The notes under the pieces are model-generated. The model did no database searches. It had not been told where the DNA came from and saw only the letters and a list, made by a program, of their open reading frames with translations. The position numbers and the translations under genes are program-made. This document shows positions 21,725-32,972 of a stretch of DNA of 64,000 bases, piece by piece; position 1 is the stretch's first letter; the number at the start of each line of letters is the position of its first letter. This DNA is from Prosopocoilus inquinatus (taxonomy: Eukaryota > Arthropoda > Insecta > Coleoptera > Lucanidae), in contig CM069877.1 in assembly GCA_036172665.1 (NCBI GenBank), positions 10,994,501 through 11,058,500 of the forward strand, given 5' to 3'.

Positions 21725-22890
21725 GCGTTTTTAGTGACTTAAGGCACCTCAAGATTTCAATTTATTAAATGAATTTAGTTGAACTTCATTTTAATTGATT
21801 TTTAATTTTTTTTATCCTAATTTTTCTTATAATTATTACTCTTTTACTTCTGTTAGATTGATGTCAGTTCAATTGAGCGTAACTTTAATCCGTTTTTTCT
21901 TACTTTTAATTTTTTAAGTACTTTTTTATCATCTTTTACTTGTGTAGAATCGAGTGCAATAATTGGTTCAGTTGATCTTAAGATTTGTTGAGGTTTATTT
22001 TAATCCGTGTATAAATTTCAATATTTCTTGTCTACTTTTAATTTTTTTAAATATTGTTCTAAATGTTCAAACTTAATTGAATGGAATTAGATTGAGTGCT
22101 GTTAGATTGTTTAGATTTAATTTTTTTAATATTTTTTTTAAAGTTTTTAATTTTTATTTTTGCTTGGGTTGAATATCAGTTGAGTTCAGTTATTGGGTCG
22201 AGTTTAGTTGATCTTGAAATTAGTCGAATTTCGCTTTAATTGTTTTTAAATTTTTTTACATTTTCTACTTTTAATGTTTTGCTTCAATTGAATACAGTTA
22301 GGTAGAGTTCAGTTAAGTCGGGTTGACCTTGATATTTGTTGAGCTTGATTTTAACATTGTTTTACTTTAAATTTTTAATATTTCTCTTTCTTAATGTTTT
22401 ACTTGGGGTGAGTGTATTAATTATTTTTATTTGGCTGTGAGTGACAATTTAACAAATTTTTCGTTTCTTTTCTTTTTCTTTAATTTTTTTATATTTTTCT
22501 TTGGGTTGAATAGAATTAGGTTGGATTATGTTGACGTTGAAATTGATTGAGCTTCATTTTAATTAATTTTTAATTTTCAGCAATTTTTATATTTTTTGCA
22601 ATTTTTAATATTTATTTTTGTTAAATGGAGTTAGGTTGAAGTCAGGTAATTGGATTGAATTGACCTGGACGTTAATTGAACATCACTTTAATTGATTTTT
22701 AATTTTTTTATCCTAATTTTTCTTGTAATTTATACTCTTTTATTTCTATTAGATTGGTATCAGTTGGATTAGATTGATATCGAGATTGTTGAGCTTTAAT
22801 CCATAAATTTTAACATTTTTTCTTAGTTTCAATTTTTTGTTTTTTTTTTAAATTTTTTTACTTGTGTAGAATGGAGTGTAATATGATACA
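21725..22890 (+). repeat. T-rich degenerate satellite C
   Basis: Repeating blocks of about 150-200 bp each contain a G-rich phrase (GAATGGAGTTAGGTTGAGTT, TTGGGTTGACCTTGA-like) followed by long T-runs such as TTTTAATTTTTTTA. The same phrases fill 52840-59300. The plus strand is strongly T-rich with G almost only in the phrases, giving marked strand asymmetry. Non-coding. Confidence 0.75.
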
Positions 22891-22894
22891 GCAC

Positions 22895-24885
22895 AAAATT
22901 GGTTCGGTCGAAAAACAGCCTCTCTTCGGAGTATGAGCTTGCATCCGCTCTGGGAAGCACCGCAGCGCCACACGGCCTGCGGAACCGCGTTCTCCGTACT
23001 TTTTCCGGAGCCTATATGAAATTTATTTCGGCGCTAGGACGGTGTTTAAGGACGGAACATTTGTCTGCAAAGTTCTCCGACAAACCCTCCTCTGGCACCG
23101 CCACGGTTTACTCTCCGAAAGCGACCCTATCTCCAGGTTTCGTCCCGATCGGATGAAAAACGCGGCCTCTGGAATTTCTTAAATGTCGAAAAACAGCCAT
23201 TTTTCGAAATACGGCCTTGCGTCCGCTTTAGGAAGTACCGGAGCGAGAAACGGTCTGCGGCACCGCGTTTCTCGTACTTTTTTTGCAAAGCCCATGTAAA
23301 ATTTATTTTGACGCTAGGACGACGTTTAAGCATCGAAAAAAAATCCGAAAAATTTGTCTGCAAAGTGCCCCGACAAATCCGTCCCGGGTACCGCCACGCT
23401 TTACTTTCCGGAAGTGATTATGATCACTTACTTTCCGAAAATGATAATGTGCGTTCGCTTCCCAAGATGTTTACCACGTTTCGAGAAATTGATCATTACG
23501 CTTACCGTTTACTTCTCGAAAAAAAAAAGTTTTTCAGAAAAGCACAAAATTCGCGTTTTAGAGCCGCAAGCTCTTTCTAGGAGTGCAGGCAGGCAAGCAC
23601 GTCCCTCATACAATGCGTCTGCTCTCCACGTCTCGTCGCTATCGGAAGAAAAACGCGGCCTCTGGAATCTTGTAAAGTTCGAAAAATGGCCACTCTTCGG
23701 AGTATGAGCTTGCATCCGCTCGGGGAAGCACCGCAGCGCGACACGGCCTGCGGCACCACGTTCTCCGGACTTTTTTCGGAGCCTATATGAAATTTATTTC
23801 GGCGCTAGGACGGTGTTTAAGGACGGAAAATTTGTCTGCAAAGTTCTCCGACAAACACTCCTCTGGCACCGCCGCGGTTTACTCTCCGAAAGTGACCCGA
23901 TCTCCAGGTTTCGTCCCGATCGGATGACAAACGAGGCCTCTGTAATTTCTTAAATGTCGAAAAACAGCCATTTTTCAAAATACGGCCTTGCGTCCGCTTT
24001 AGGAAGCACCGGAGCGAGAAACGGTCCGCGGCATCGCGTTTCTTGTACTTTTTTGCAAAGCCTATGTAAAATTTATTTTGACGCTAGGACGACATTTAAG
24101 GGTCGAAAAAAATCCGAAAAATTTGTCTGCAAAGTGCCCTGACAAATCCGTTCCGGGTACCGCCACGCTTTACTTTCCGGAAGTGATTATGATCACTTAC
24201 TTTCCGAAAATGATAATGTGCGTTGGCTTCCCAAGATGTTTACCATTTCGAGAAATTGATCATTACGCTTACCGTTTACTTCTCGAAAAAAAAATTTCAG
24301 AAAAGCACGAAATTCGGGTTTTAAGAGCCGCCAGCCCTTTCTAGTAGCGGACTCGGGACGAGCGACCGACAGGCAAGCAGTTCTCCGTACAATGCGTCTG
24401 CTCTCCACGTTTCGTCGCGATCGGAAGAAAAACGCGGCCTTTGGAATTTTCTAAAGGTCGGAAAACGGCACCGCAGCGCGACATGGTCTGCGGCACCGCG
24501 TCCTCCGTACTTTTTTCCGTAGTCTATGTAAAACTTATTTCGGCGCTAGGACGGTGTTTAAGGGCGGAAAATTTGTCTGCAATGTTCTCCGACAAACCCT
24601 TCTCTGGCACCGGCACGGTTTACTCTCCGAAAGTGACCCGATTTCCAGGTTTCGTCCCGATCGGATGACAAACGCGGTCTCTGGAATTTTTTGAAGGTAG
24701 AAAAACAGCCATTTTTCGAAATACGGCCTTGCGTCCGCTTCAGGAAGCACCGAAGCGAAAAAGGGCCTGCGGCGCCGTGTTCTCCGTACTTTTCCGCAGA
24801 GCCCTGGAGAAAATTATTTCGGCGCTACGACGACGTTTAAGGGTCGAAAAAGTATCCGGAAAATTTGTCTGTCTGAAATCCGGAA
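22895..24885 (-). repeat. Family A inverted higher-order array
   Basis: Two alternating versions of the inverted unit. One has the full tail (TTACTTTCCGGAAGTGATTA, 23390-23560 and 24165-24310). The other is shorter, with GGCGCTAGGACGGTGTTTAA and CTCTCCGAAAGTGACCC (about 23030-23130, 23800-23910, 24540-24650). The junction landmark recurs at 23560 and 24316, a ~756-bp higher-order period. Confidence 0.85.
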
Positions 24886-25025
24886 ATTGATAACTATAAC
24901 TAACTTTGATTTACCGGACCTTAACGTCCGAAACTACCTTCCGCCAGAATTTGGCAACTATAACTTTAATTTGCCGGACCTCAACGCCCTAAATTACCTT
25001 CCGCCTGAATTTATCGACTTGGATC
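24886..25025 (+). repeat. Two-unit ~66-bp tandem repeat with protein-like pattern
   Basis: Two units start near 24890 and 24956. In one plus-strand frame they read FDLPDLNVRNYLPPEF and FNLPDLNALNYLPPEF. Of seven base differences within the aligned 48 bp, four are synonymous, mainly at third positions, a pattern expected of coding DNA but from too few sites to prove it. LPP-type motifs occur in some insect extracellular proteins. The open frame (24887-25195) continues without a recognisable domain and lacks clear splice sites. It may be a relic exon or chance. Confidence 0.4.
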
Positions 25026-26934
25026 TTCCGTTTTCTTCGCGAATTTCACGCGCTTCGAAACTTTCCATTATCAAAGACGAGAGACGTTGCACGTCTCGAA
25101 GTAGAAAGCATCTTCTCGCCCACCTCGCGCAACGTATTTCACGTGTAGCCAGTCAGTCGGAGCCTTATCGGGGGCCGACTCCTCCATCGGCGTGAATCTA
25201 AAAGCAATCTCATCAGCAACTTACCGGGGGTTCACGTCGCGTGATAGATGGCGTTCGGGCCGACAATTTCCAGACGCAGTCTTAACGGCCGTAAACACAA
25301 TTTCGCGCGCGGCAGCCAATCTGCAAGAGATTGCCGGCGGCGGGGTTTCAGACAGCGTTTCGTACCATCATCATCATCATCAACGTCGTCGTCGGCGATC
25401 GAATGTGAACGCGAACGGGCCATTTATAATCGTTGGACGGGGGAGGGGTGGGGGGCGGGAGCCAAGATGAATTGAATCGCTCGTCGCAATTTCTTAAAAG
25501 TTTTTCAGTCATTAATTAACATGGTTTGCCCGCGAGGAGGAGCAGTTGCGCGACTTGTCACCGGCGCCGTGCGGCAACTTAAGCAATATCTTGTAATTTA
25601 TTCCGCCAACAGATGTACATATTTCAAGTTGGTGTTCGCGCAAGGAGTCCCCCAGTAATTTATCTGCGCACAAACGCGCTTCTATTTTTGCCTTTGGAAG
25701 ATAACGGCATTCGCTGCCGGAATCTAAGAATTCAATGCCGGCCTCAGCTAAGTGCGTGACATACAACGGCGAAATAAATATTGTAAGACAGAGAGGGCCC
25801 GCGTAGTTCCGAATACGATTGTGTTTGCGTCTTAATTTTCCTCGTCAATAAATTTTTAAAATTCTAAATTTTTCTATCAGTCAATTTTCTAGCTTCGTTT
25901 TAATTTAAATATAGTGTACCCGAGAGAAATGTCTACCACCGGCGAGGGTGAGTTTCGATAAAATTAAACCGTTGCAGCTTAAAAATTTAGAAGCTTAACA
26001 ATTGCTTTAAGAAGTGCGCAGATTTCTTCGTCCCTTTTTCTCTCTCTCCAACACAATCTATTTTATTTATTTTCGTTTGTTAAAATATTACAATTTTAAA
26101 GTTTCTAGCTTCACACTAACTACTAAAAGGATTGGAGATGATTCCTTTTTTTTTTAATTTTTAATTAGTCACCCTCTTCCACCCCCGCCCCGTCTCTGCG
26201 GGCAGCTTACATACAATAATGAAACCTTCAATTCGCTGTGACTTGCTCTCCGTTTATTTTAGGGGCCATTACCGGTCCCCGTCCATAAAAATGAAAAGTG
26301 TTTGCAGAGCAAACAGGGACGGCCAATTTTTTTACGGGGGTGATTTGATGGGCCGGGCCGCCCGTATTTGGAGAGCAACCCGTTCCAAAATAATACGGTC
26401 GGCGATTCAAAATAATTGAAAAGTCACGTTAATCCTAAAGATCTTGTTATAACACCCTCCGGCTCGAGCTAATGGCCCTCCTGGGCATCCCCTAAAACAC
26501 CTACTCGTTTAGGCTCTCCGCCGCGACAAACTGCCCCCCGATATTTGATTTGATTGCATTTTGTATTCCAAAAATAATAATATTAATAACAAAAGGGTCG
26601 GATGCATTAATAAGCGTGAAGTTTTATTTTTTGTTGGAGGTGGAGTGGGGGAGGGGCTAAAAGGAATAGCTGAAAGACGAGCGAGCAGTCCATTTATCCG
26701 TCTTCTTAGTATTCTGGACGGTGTAGAAACTTTTTAATGCGGTCCTGTCCCGCCGCCGCCGCCGTGTATCTTAAAGAAAGGCGCTTCATTGAAGCGGTGA
26801 GTAAATCTCACGAAAAAGAAATGCAAATCCGGCGCTCCGGACGAAATTAAAAGTTCGCCCAAGTTGAAATCTGTTTTCTTTTAAAGTCGACTGGTTCGAT
26901 TTGAGTTTGGGGGGGGGGGGGAATTGCCGCGGTG
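25026..26934. other. No gene recognised
   Basis: It contains a (TCA)n-type run near 25365-25385, G-runs at about 25440-25455 and a homopolymer G run at 26909-26920. Short CpG-rich frames overlap on both strands without a domain. Confidence 0.4.
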
Positions 26935-27445
26935 AAAGTTCCAAAAATTATTATACTTCCGGAAATTGATCATGTCATCAGTTTATCCGAAAAATAAAAA
27001 AATCACAACGTCCGTGATTAGCAATTTCTGAAAGTTGGAAGCGAACGGACTTGATCATCTTTAGAAAGCGAATGATTGTAATCGTTTTGGAAAGCGAAAC
27101 GTTCCGATCAACTTCTGGAAGTCATAATCATTCGAATTAGGGCATTCGAATTAGGGGGAAAAACTAAGCGAAATGTGCACTTGTGCACTTGTACCTGTTT
27201 TTACATGTTTTTTCGAGATTATCGAAGCTAAAGAGATTTCCATACAAATCCGTAAATACCCATTCTGCAACGATCCTTCGGATGATTTTTGGTAGCAGCC
27301 GCGGCGCCAAAGACAGGTTTGTCGGAGGGTTGCACTTTGCAGACCAATTTTCCGGAATTTTTTTCAACCCTTAAACGTCGTCCTAGCGCCGAGATAAATT
27401 TTACAAGGGCGTTGCAAAAAAGTACAAGGAACACGACGCCCGCCG
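26935..27445 (+). repeat. Family A repeat, left part split by Transib
   Basis: Forward copy with tail motifs (AAGCGAACGGACTTGATC), the ACATGTTTTTTCGAGATTA middle block, the GGGTTGCACTTTGCAGAC block and AAACGTCGTCCTAGCGCC. It is interrupted at CGCCG (27441-27445) and resumes after CGCCG at 30498-30502. Confidence 0.85.
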
Positions 27446-27791
27446 CATAGTGAGGTAAAATGGTAGTGTTTCGGAAAAAGTCCATAACTTTGAAAGTATT
27501 GGGAATATTATAATTACTTTTTTTTAATGAAAGAAGAATAATATGACTAAAAATAAAATAAAATATGTACAGTGATACAAAAAATTTATTAATAAAACGA
27601 GATGAAATATATAACAAACTAAAAGTATAATTTAAAATTAATTATTTTAAAACCATTTATTTACCATTTTTATTATAACACAGTGTAATCCCGAGTTAAG
27701 CTGTTTTTTGCAGAATTTATATGCAGGGTATTCATAAAGTAATAGGTGTTTACACTAGCACATTAGGCAGGCACTCCATAAACAACAAATT

Positions 27792-29686
27792 TTAGTCATA
27801 CATCAATGCAAGAGTTTCTTCATTCATTTTCAAAACACATTTGGGAGGCTGTTTCCTCAAAGTTGAAATGAGTGGGTCAGAACTAATTAACAACCTACTC
27901 AAGATATCCTCATTGGTGGCCGATCGACTGCATTTGCGGGAATAACAAAGTCTATACTTTTTATAGTCTTTATTACGAGCTTCTTGGGCCTCTTCTGATA
28001 GTAGTCCAATCGGCAGAACTGCGGTTTCAATAATGTGTTCTCCGTGCAGATGGACTTTGTGGACTGTAACTGGCATGTAGTACCAGTTATATTTTTCAAC
28101 AAACAATTGGGCTGTATCGTATACATGTTGACCAAACTTTCTTGGGTCTATTGATGCACCTGACGTAATTGCCTCTAAAATTACGGAAAAACGTTTAATC
28201 AGTTCAATATTTACTTCAGTAATCTCTGATGTTATTTGTGGGTTTTTAAAAAATCTGCGGGAAATGTTGCCGTTATTTGATGTACCAGCTCCTACCTCCA
28301 ACATCGACATTGAGACCTAAACGATTATGAAACTCTTATTGAATTCTTTTCTTATTTTCTTGTTTTTCAGGTCTCGTGCTGTCATTAGTTGACCATTTTT
28401 CGAAAGTTAAATTATATGCAATATGTAAAATGCGTTCCATAAATTCTATTCTTGCGTGCAATGGTGACATACCCAGTTTGTAAGCGTCTTCCTTCTTTGC
28501 CTTTTTTTCAATAACTTCCAAATTATTCATTTCCTTTGGTGTTGCATTGCAAATAAAACATGTTGAGGTTGACAACGTGTGCCACTTTTCCATCGATCAT
28601 GGTGAATACTATTTTATGATCTAGTTTTATAGTTCGTCCATGCAAATGTAGAAGTGTCTCTTGGAGGTTTGAAATTTTGTTTTCCATATCCTTCACAATA
28701 GCATTGGTTTTTTCTGGGGTTTCCTTTGCAAATTCAAATTGGATGGGTCGGCAATATCTTGTAGATGACGCTCGATTGTTTTCCCAGTATTTAACAAGAT
28801 TATCTTCCTTTGAATGCATAATTAAGGGAACCATAGAGACCATGAACAGGTTCGGATCCACTGCTTCTTTATCTGTGTTGTTAAAGCATTGATTGTATTT
28901 GCTCTGACCTGATGTACCATCGCAATCCTATTTTGTCACTAACGTTAATTCCGTATTCTCAATAGCAGCAATTTCTTCTTCACTTTTCGTTTGAAAAATT
29001 CTCGTTGTAGTGTGATCCAGAAGCTGTTGCAAATTAACGTTGCCCCCTGTTTCAGTTACTGTTACCTCTTTAGGGTAACATAACTTTTTCACTTCTCTCA
29101 CCTTGTAATAAGGAGGAAACACATCACAGCCATGCGCTTTAAGAGCATTACGTATTACTTCGTATTGATGCCGTGATAACTGAGCATCTATCATTACAGC
29201 AAGCGCATTTTTATTATCCATGTAAATAATTGTTGATATATGGGTGTCGTTACCAGATAATTATTTGGCAACTAAAGATATTTGTTGAGCTGGAAACAAT
29301 TTTTGCAACTGCTGGGCTTTGTAACGTTTAGTGCGACCACAACACTCTTCAAATATCTTCTACGGTCTGCCAAGGGATGAACTTCGTCGCTTTGATGAAG
29401 AGGGTACATCTTCATTCGCAAAACTGACAGTGAATATTCCCTTCAACCACTCCGCATTGGTTTGCTGGAACCTGGATTGAATACGGCAAGATTTCTCCCA
29501 CTTTATTCGATGTTTGGGCACAAACTGCTTTCTTATTTTATTCACTATTTCTTCCACCACACGTTCTTCGAGATCAGAACTTCTTGTTCGCACAAATTCG
29601 GATAGATTTGACATATCTTGTCTGCATGATATTATACACTGACTCAACTCTTCGTAACTAATTGAAAACTTATTCAATTTACTCAT
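27792..29686 (-). pseudogene. Transib transposase (RAG1-like DDE), inactivated
   Basis: A DDE transposase related to the RAG1 catalytic core. Family landmarks in order are: LSRHQYEVIRNALKAHG, KKLCYPKEVTVTETGG, the first catalytic Asp in DCDGTSG (codon 28919-28921), STRYCRPIQFEF, the second Asp in MIDGKV (codon 28592-28594), a Cys pair CFICNA, LGMSPLHARI, SNNGNISRRFF, and the Glu region LSEEAQEARNK (about 27985-28000). It is broken by in-frame stops at 29360-29362, 29261-29263, 28928-28930 and 28336-28338, and by single-base frameshifts near 28570-28590 and 28300. The likely start is the ATG at 29684-29686; the frame extends upstream to 29821. It ends at 27792. No functional product is expected. 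Confidence 0.9.
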
Positions 29687-30497
29687 TTCGTAATTGACAG
29701 ATGGACAGCACGATCGACACGCATAATTTTGAATTAAACGGTAGTGTGTTTTCAACACAATTACATGAAAAACAAAATTGGATTCGTTATATAGACATCT
29801 CCAATGAGAGGTAATTACCATAATGTGGGTTAAATTAGACTAGTAACATAATATGTTATTAATACATCATTATTCAAATAACTTAAAATAATTACGATAA
29901 TTAGCAACTCACATAAACAATTGCAAAACGATTAAGAGAAATTGTACTAAATATCAAGGAATTTAAAATTTTGTGAATCGCCGTAATTAGTTTATCACGT
30001 GCTAAATCAAAATCGAGCAAATTCGAGCAGCTGGAATTTCAAGATGTGTTTAAAAGAAGGTTTAGTCAATATCAGGAAATCGAATTCAGCCCGGAGGAAG
30101 CCGGAGCTAGTATTAAAAAATCTCTTGAAAGTTAATGTATATCATTATTTCCCCCTCCCGCATTAATTTGTCATTAATCGAGACCAAATCAATGGCATCA
30201 TTCAAAAATGCAAATTTTGATATTTGTAAACTCTGCTGCTTTTAAAGATGCTTTATTATTTCCCATACAATAACTACTTTGCAATAAGAAATTAGATTAA
30301 ACATATCTTACATATTGTTAGAATTTCTAGAGTAATTTAACATTGATGTTTCTGTGCGAAAAACATAATATGATCATTGTAATTTTATATTATTGGTGGC
30401 ACTATATTTCTTGGTCTATCGGCATCATTAAACGCGAAAAAAAATTCAATTTGAGCAATTTCGAAAAATGACTCTTTTCCGCCCATACCCCACTGTG
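29687..30497 (-). other. Non-coding 5' region of the Transib element
   Basis: AT-rich sequence between the transposase start and the right end of the element. No other open frame is supported. Confidence 0.6.
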
Positions 30498-30650
30498 CGC
30501 CGCCGGCCGTTTTCCAATCCGATGCCCATCAGAGCGGAGGCAGGTCTGTATTCCGAAAAATGGCCCGATTTCGACTTTTAAGAAATTCTATGGGCCGCGT
30601 TATCCTTCCGGTTAGGACAAAACACGGGAACACGGGTTATTTTTCTTTCA
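30498..30650 (+). repeat. Family A repeat, right part after Transib
   Basis: It resumes family A exactly where 27445 left off: GGCCGTTTTCCAATCC, GTATTCCGAAAAATGGCCCG and the block leading to the CGGTTAGGACAAAACACGG variant. Confidence 0.85.
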
Positions 30651-30950
30651 AATTTAGGGGTGGTCAGCCACAATACTTACTCGAAACTCTTTCATCCTGA
30701 ACAACCCGAAACCACCCCCTCGTTTTATAAAAAACCCGACCTCCTCTTTATCAATCCGATCAGGACGAACCACGGAGAGTAGGCGCATGGTGTAACGGAT
30801 GCGGATTATTTTTCAACCAAATTAGGGGTTGCCAGCCTGAATACTTTCTCGAAACTCTTTCACCCTGAACAACTCGAAACCACCACCGCGTTTTATAGAG
30901 AACCCAACCTGCTCTTTTGACCAACGAGCAACCATTGGAAAGCAATTTTC
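30645..30950. repeat. ~180-bp tandem duplication
   Basis: Two units share ATTAGGGGT(G/T)G(T/C)CAGCC, ACTCGAAACTCTTTCA and CTGAACAAC.CGAAACCACC, at about 30650 and 30825. The second unit is introduced by another short family A-like piece (CCGATCAGGACGAACCACGG). Confidence 0.65.
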
Positions 30951-31646
30951 TGATTGGGTAGCTAGTTTGAGGTAAAAGCCAAAAATACACTTTCAACGGT
31001 GTCTTTCCCGAGGAGTCGAAACAGTTCCGTTTTAGTTGCCTGAAGATTGTCAAATTTCTGTCCTGTCGTTGTCTCTCCCCTTGCGAGTGTGTCCTCCTCG
31101 GAATTCTTGATGAGAGTAAAAGCAGTGAGTAAAACTGGCGACGGCGTTGCCGATTTATTAATAGTGATTGCCTTTGTTACCATGCAAAATTTGGTGGTGG
31201 TGATTTTCTGTCAAAATCAAATTCAATTGTCTTAAACGGAATCAGTTTCGGTCGTCGACTTCTGTCGGTTGAAATTGCAACGAAATCTTAAGTTTGCGAA
31301 CATGAAGAACAACGCGAAAAGTCGATTTTCAAATTCGAAAATGACAATCAAGATAAAGACAGTTGCTCCGCCTCTCAACAGATGGCGCTGTTAATTTCTC
31401 TTTCTTTACTGTAACAGGTGGAATAATTTGACGTTTTCGTTCAAGATTTTATACGACGTGAGAGAGACAGGCTACCAGAATGAACTATTTCATTGGTTGA
31501 ATCAACACTTCTCTTGTCACTTTGCTACGTATTTTTTTTTTTACAAATTGTACTATACTATATTACAGCAGTCAAAGAATAATTACAAAAGAAGAAGAAG
31601 AAAAAGATAAGAACTTTCGACTTAAGTAATTTTCTTGCAAGTGTGT
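30951..31646. other. No gene recognised
   Basis: Unique-looking sequence without a supportable open frame; poly-T at about 31530. Confidence 0.4.
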
Positions 31647-31768
31647 GCAGTGGATCCCTCGAGCATCCTCTGTACAGCTCCGGTGGAACCATCGAGCTAT
31701 ATTTCTGCTGATGAAGCCCCGAATAGGGCCGAAACAGCTGTACAGAGGATGCTCGAGGGATCCACTGC
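31647..31768. repeat. Palindromic hairpin enclosing a hammerhead-like motif
   Basis: The arms GCAGTGGATCCCTCGAGCAT... (31647-31679) and its perfect reverse complement (31736-31768) extend about 33 bp each. The loop carries the hammerhead core described separately. Near-perfect arms suggest recent formation or selection for the inverted structure. Confidence 0.85.
31691..31757 (+). ncRNA. Hammerhead-ribozyme-like motif (type I), copy 2
   Basis: Core elements: CTGATGA (31708-31714), stem II GCCC/GGGC (31716-31719 with 31726-31729), GAAA (31731-31734), palindromic stem III ACAGCTGT (31734-31741), predicted cleavage after A31742. Stem I has an inner helix TTCTG/CAGAG (31703-31707 with 31743-31747) and an outer helix TCGAGC/GCTCGA, separated by an internal loop. 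That is the layout type I hammerheads use for loop contacts. One stem II pair next to the core is A-C, so this copy may be weakened. The same architecture is at 3593-3648. Confidence 0.68.
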
Positions 31769-32210
31769 AATAAAAAACCGATTTGCAACAAAATTTTAAC
31801 TGAGTTCGTTGAACAAAGAAAAACAAGTCCTTTTCATTCATTCTTAGTCAGAAAGGGTCGACGTGACGCAAGAAACATTCATTTTAATTCAAAATCGCGA
31901 GTAAAACTGAACTTAAAAATTCAAGAAAAAAGAAGAAGAAACAAGGAAAAGTAAGAAGAAAAGGAAACATAAGTAACTCCAGCAAAAGAAAAACGATCTT
32001 GTCATTCTTAGTCACAAATGTGTGAGCGTGACCAAATCAAATCGAAACGATTTATTTATTTTTCTAATTCAATCGAGTGTAAGATTTGAAAGTAAAAATT
32101 AAAAAAAAAGAAAGCGAAGAATCGATGTAAAGAAAACAAGAATTTTCAAATTTTAACTTAAATCGTTGAGCAAAGAAAAAGCGAAAGAAAAACGATTTTA
32201 TCATTCGTAG
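31769..32210. other. A-rich interval, no gene
   Basis: AAGAAGAAA-type purine-rich sequence without coding support. Confidence 0.5.
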
Positions 32211-32336
32211 GCCCGATTTCTTCACCTCCCGATAAATTTATCCGCCAGGTAATATCCTCGGAAACTATTATCCTTGGAAACAACGCGAGGATATTACCTG
32301 GCAGATAAATTTATCGGGAAGCGAAGAACTCGGGCA
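32211..32336. mobile_element. MITE-like palindrome, ~125 bp
   Basis: The arms of about 50 bp start GCCCGATTTCTTC on the left and GCCCGAGTTCTTC inward from the right. They remain paired through GATAAATTTATC and GGTAATATCCTCG, with a ~24-bp spacer. No coding. A short transposon with long terminal inverted repeats is the simplest explanation. Confidence 0.75.
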
Positions 32337-32844
32337 TTAGTCACGAAGGGTCACGACGTGACGCAATAAATTTAAAACAATTTTTTCTCTAATTCGGTCG
32401 ATTGGACGTAAAAAATTGATTTTAACGCTAACAATGGTAACGGTGTGATTGTTATGATGAAATTATTCCTCCCCTCTTTAATAGATGGCACTGAACTTCA
32501 ACACAACCGCACTACTACTCGCAAAAAGCTCGCAACATTTCAAAACTTTTTAAGATTCCAGAACGAATAAAACGCGTTTGTGAATTGTTATGGTCAGGGA
32601 AAAGAATTCAGACCACTTAGCGTTTACGTCGAATGCACTCCTACCGCCTTTCCGCGACCCTGACGCATCGAATTATTATTGAGTGGGGGGCATCACACTT
32701 CGAAGAAATTATCGTAGGCGAGGCTAATACAGTCCGAGTACTAAATTTTAATACCGTTCGCCGAACAAGTGGCCCGAATTCATTTCCCTGGTTATGATAT
32801 TGGTTAATTAACATGTTCAGCTTCAGCGCAAGAGTAGAGTTAAG
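32337..32844. other. No gene recognised
   Basis: Mixed sequence between two palindromic elements; the minus-strand frame 32641-32985 overlaps one of them and is not convincing. Confidence 0.4.
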
Positions 32845-32972
32845 GGCCTGTTTCATAATCGAATTAAAGTCACAGTCAGATGTCAAAACAAATACGAAAA
32901 CATAATTACTTACGCGTGGGAATGTGACTTTCATTTTAAAGTCTCCCGTAGTTCGATTATGAAACTCCGGCC
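32845..32972. mobile_element. MITE-like element with TTTCATAATCGAA ends
   Basis: The left end reads GGCCTGTTTCATAATCGAA. The right end read inward is GGCCGGAGTTTCATAATCGAA, with further pairing of AAAGTCACA on both sides. Length about 128 bp, no coding. Confidence 0.7.

Larger units (their letters stand above)
27446..30497 (-). mobile_element. Transib DNA transposon, complete ends, decayed transposase
   Basis: The 3052-bp element is bounded by CATAGTGAGGTA on the left and, inward from the right, CACAGTGGGGTA. It is flanked by an exact 5-bp duplication CGCCG (27441-27445 and 30498-30502). Removing the element restores an uninterrupted family A repeat (...GACGCCCGCCGGCCGTTTTCC). Size, CACAGTG end, 5-bp GC-rich duplication and the RAG1-like transposase inside all agree with Transib. 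The CACAGTG end equals the consensus heptamer of V(D)J recombination signals, as known for this superfamily. Confidence 0.92.
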
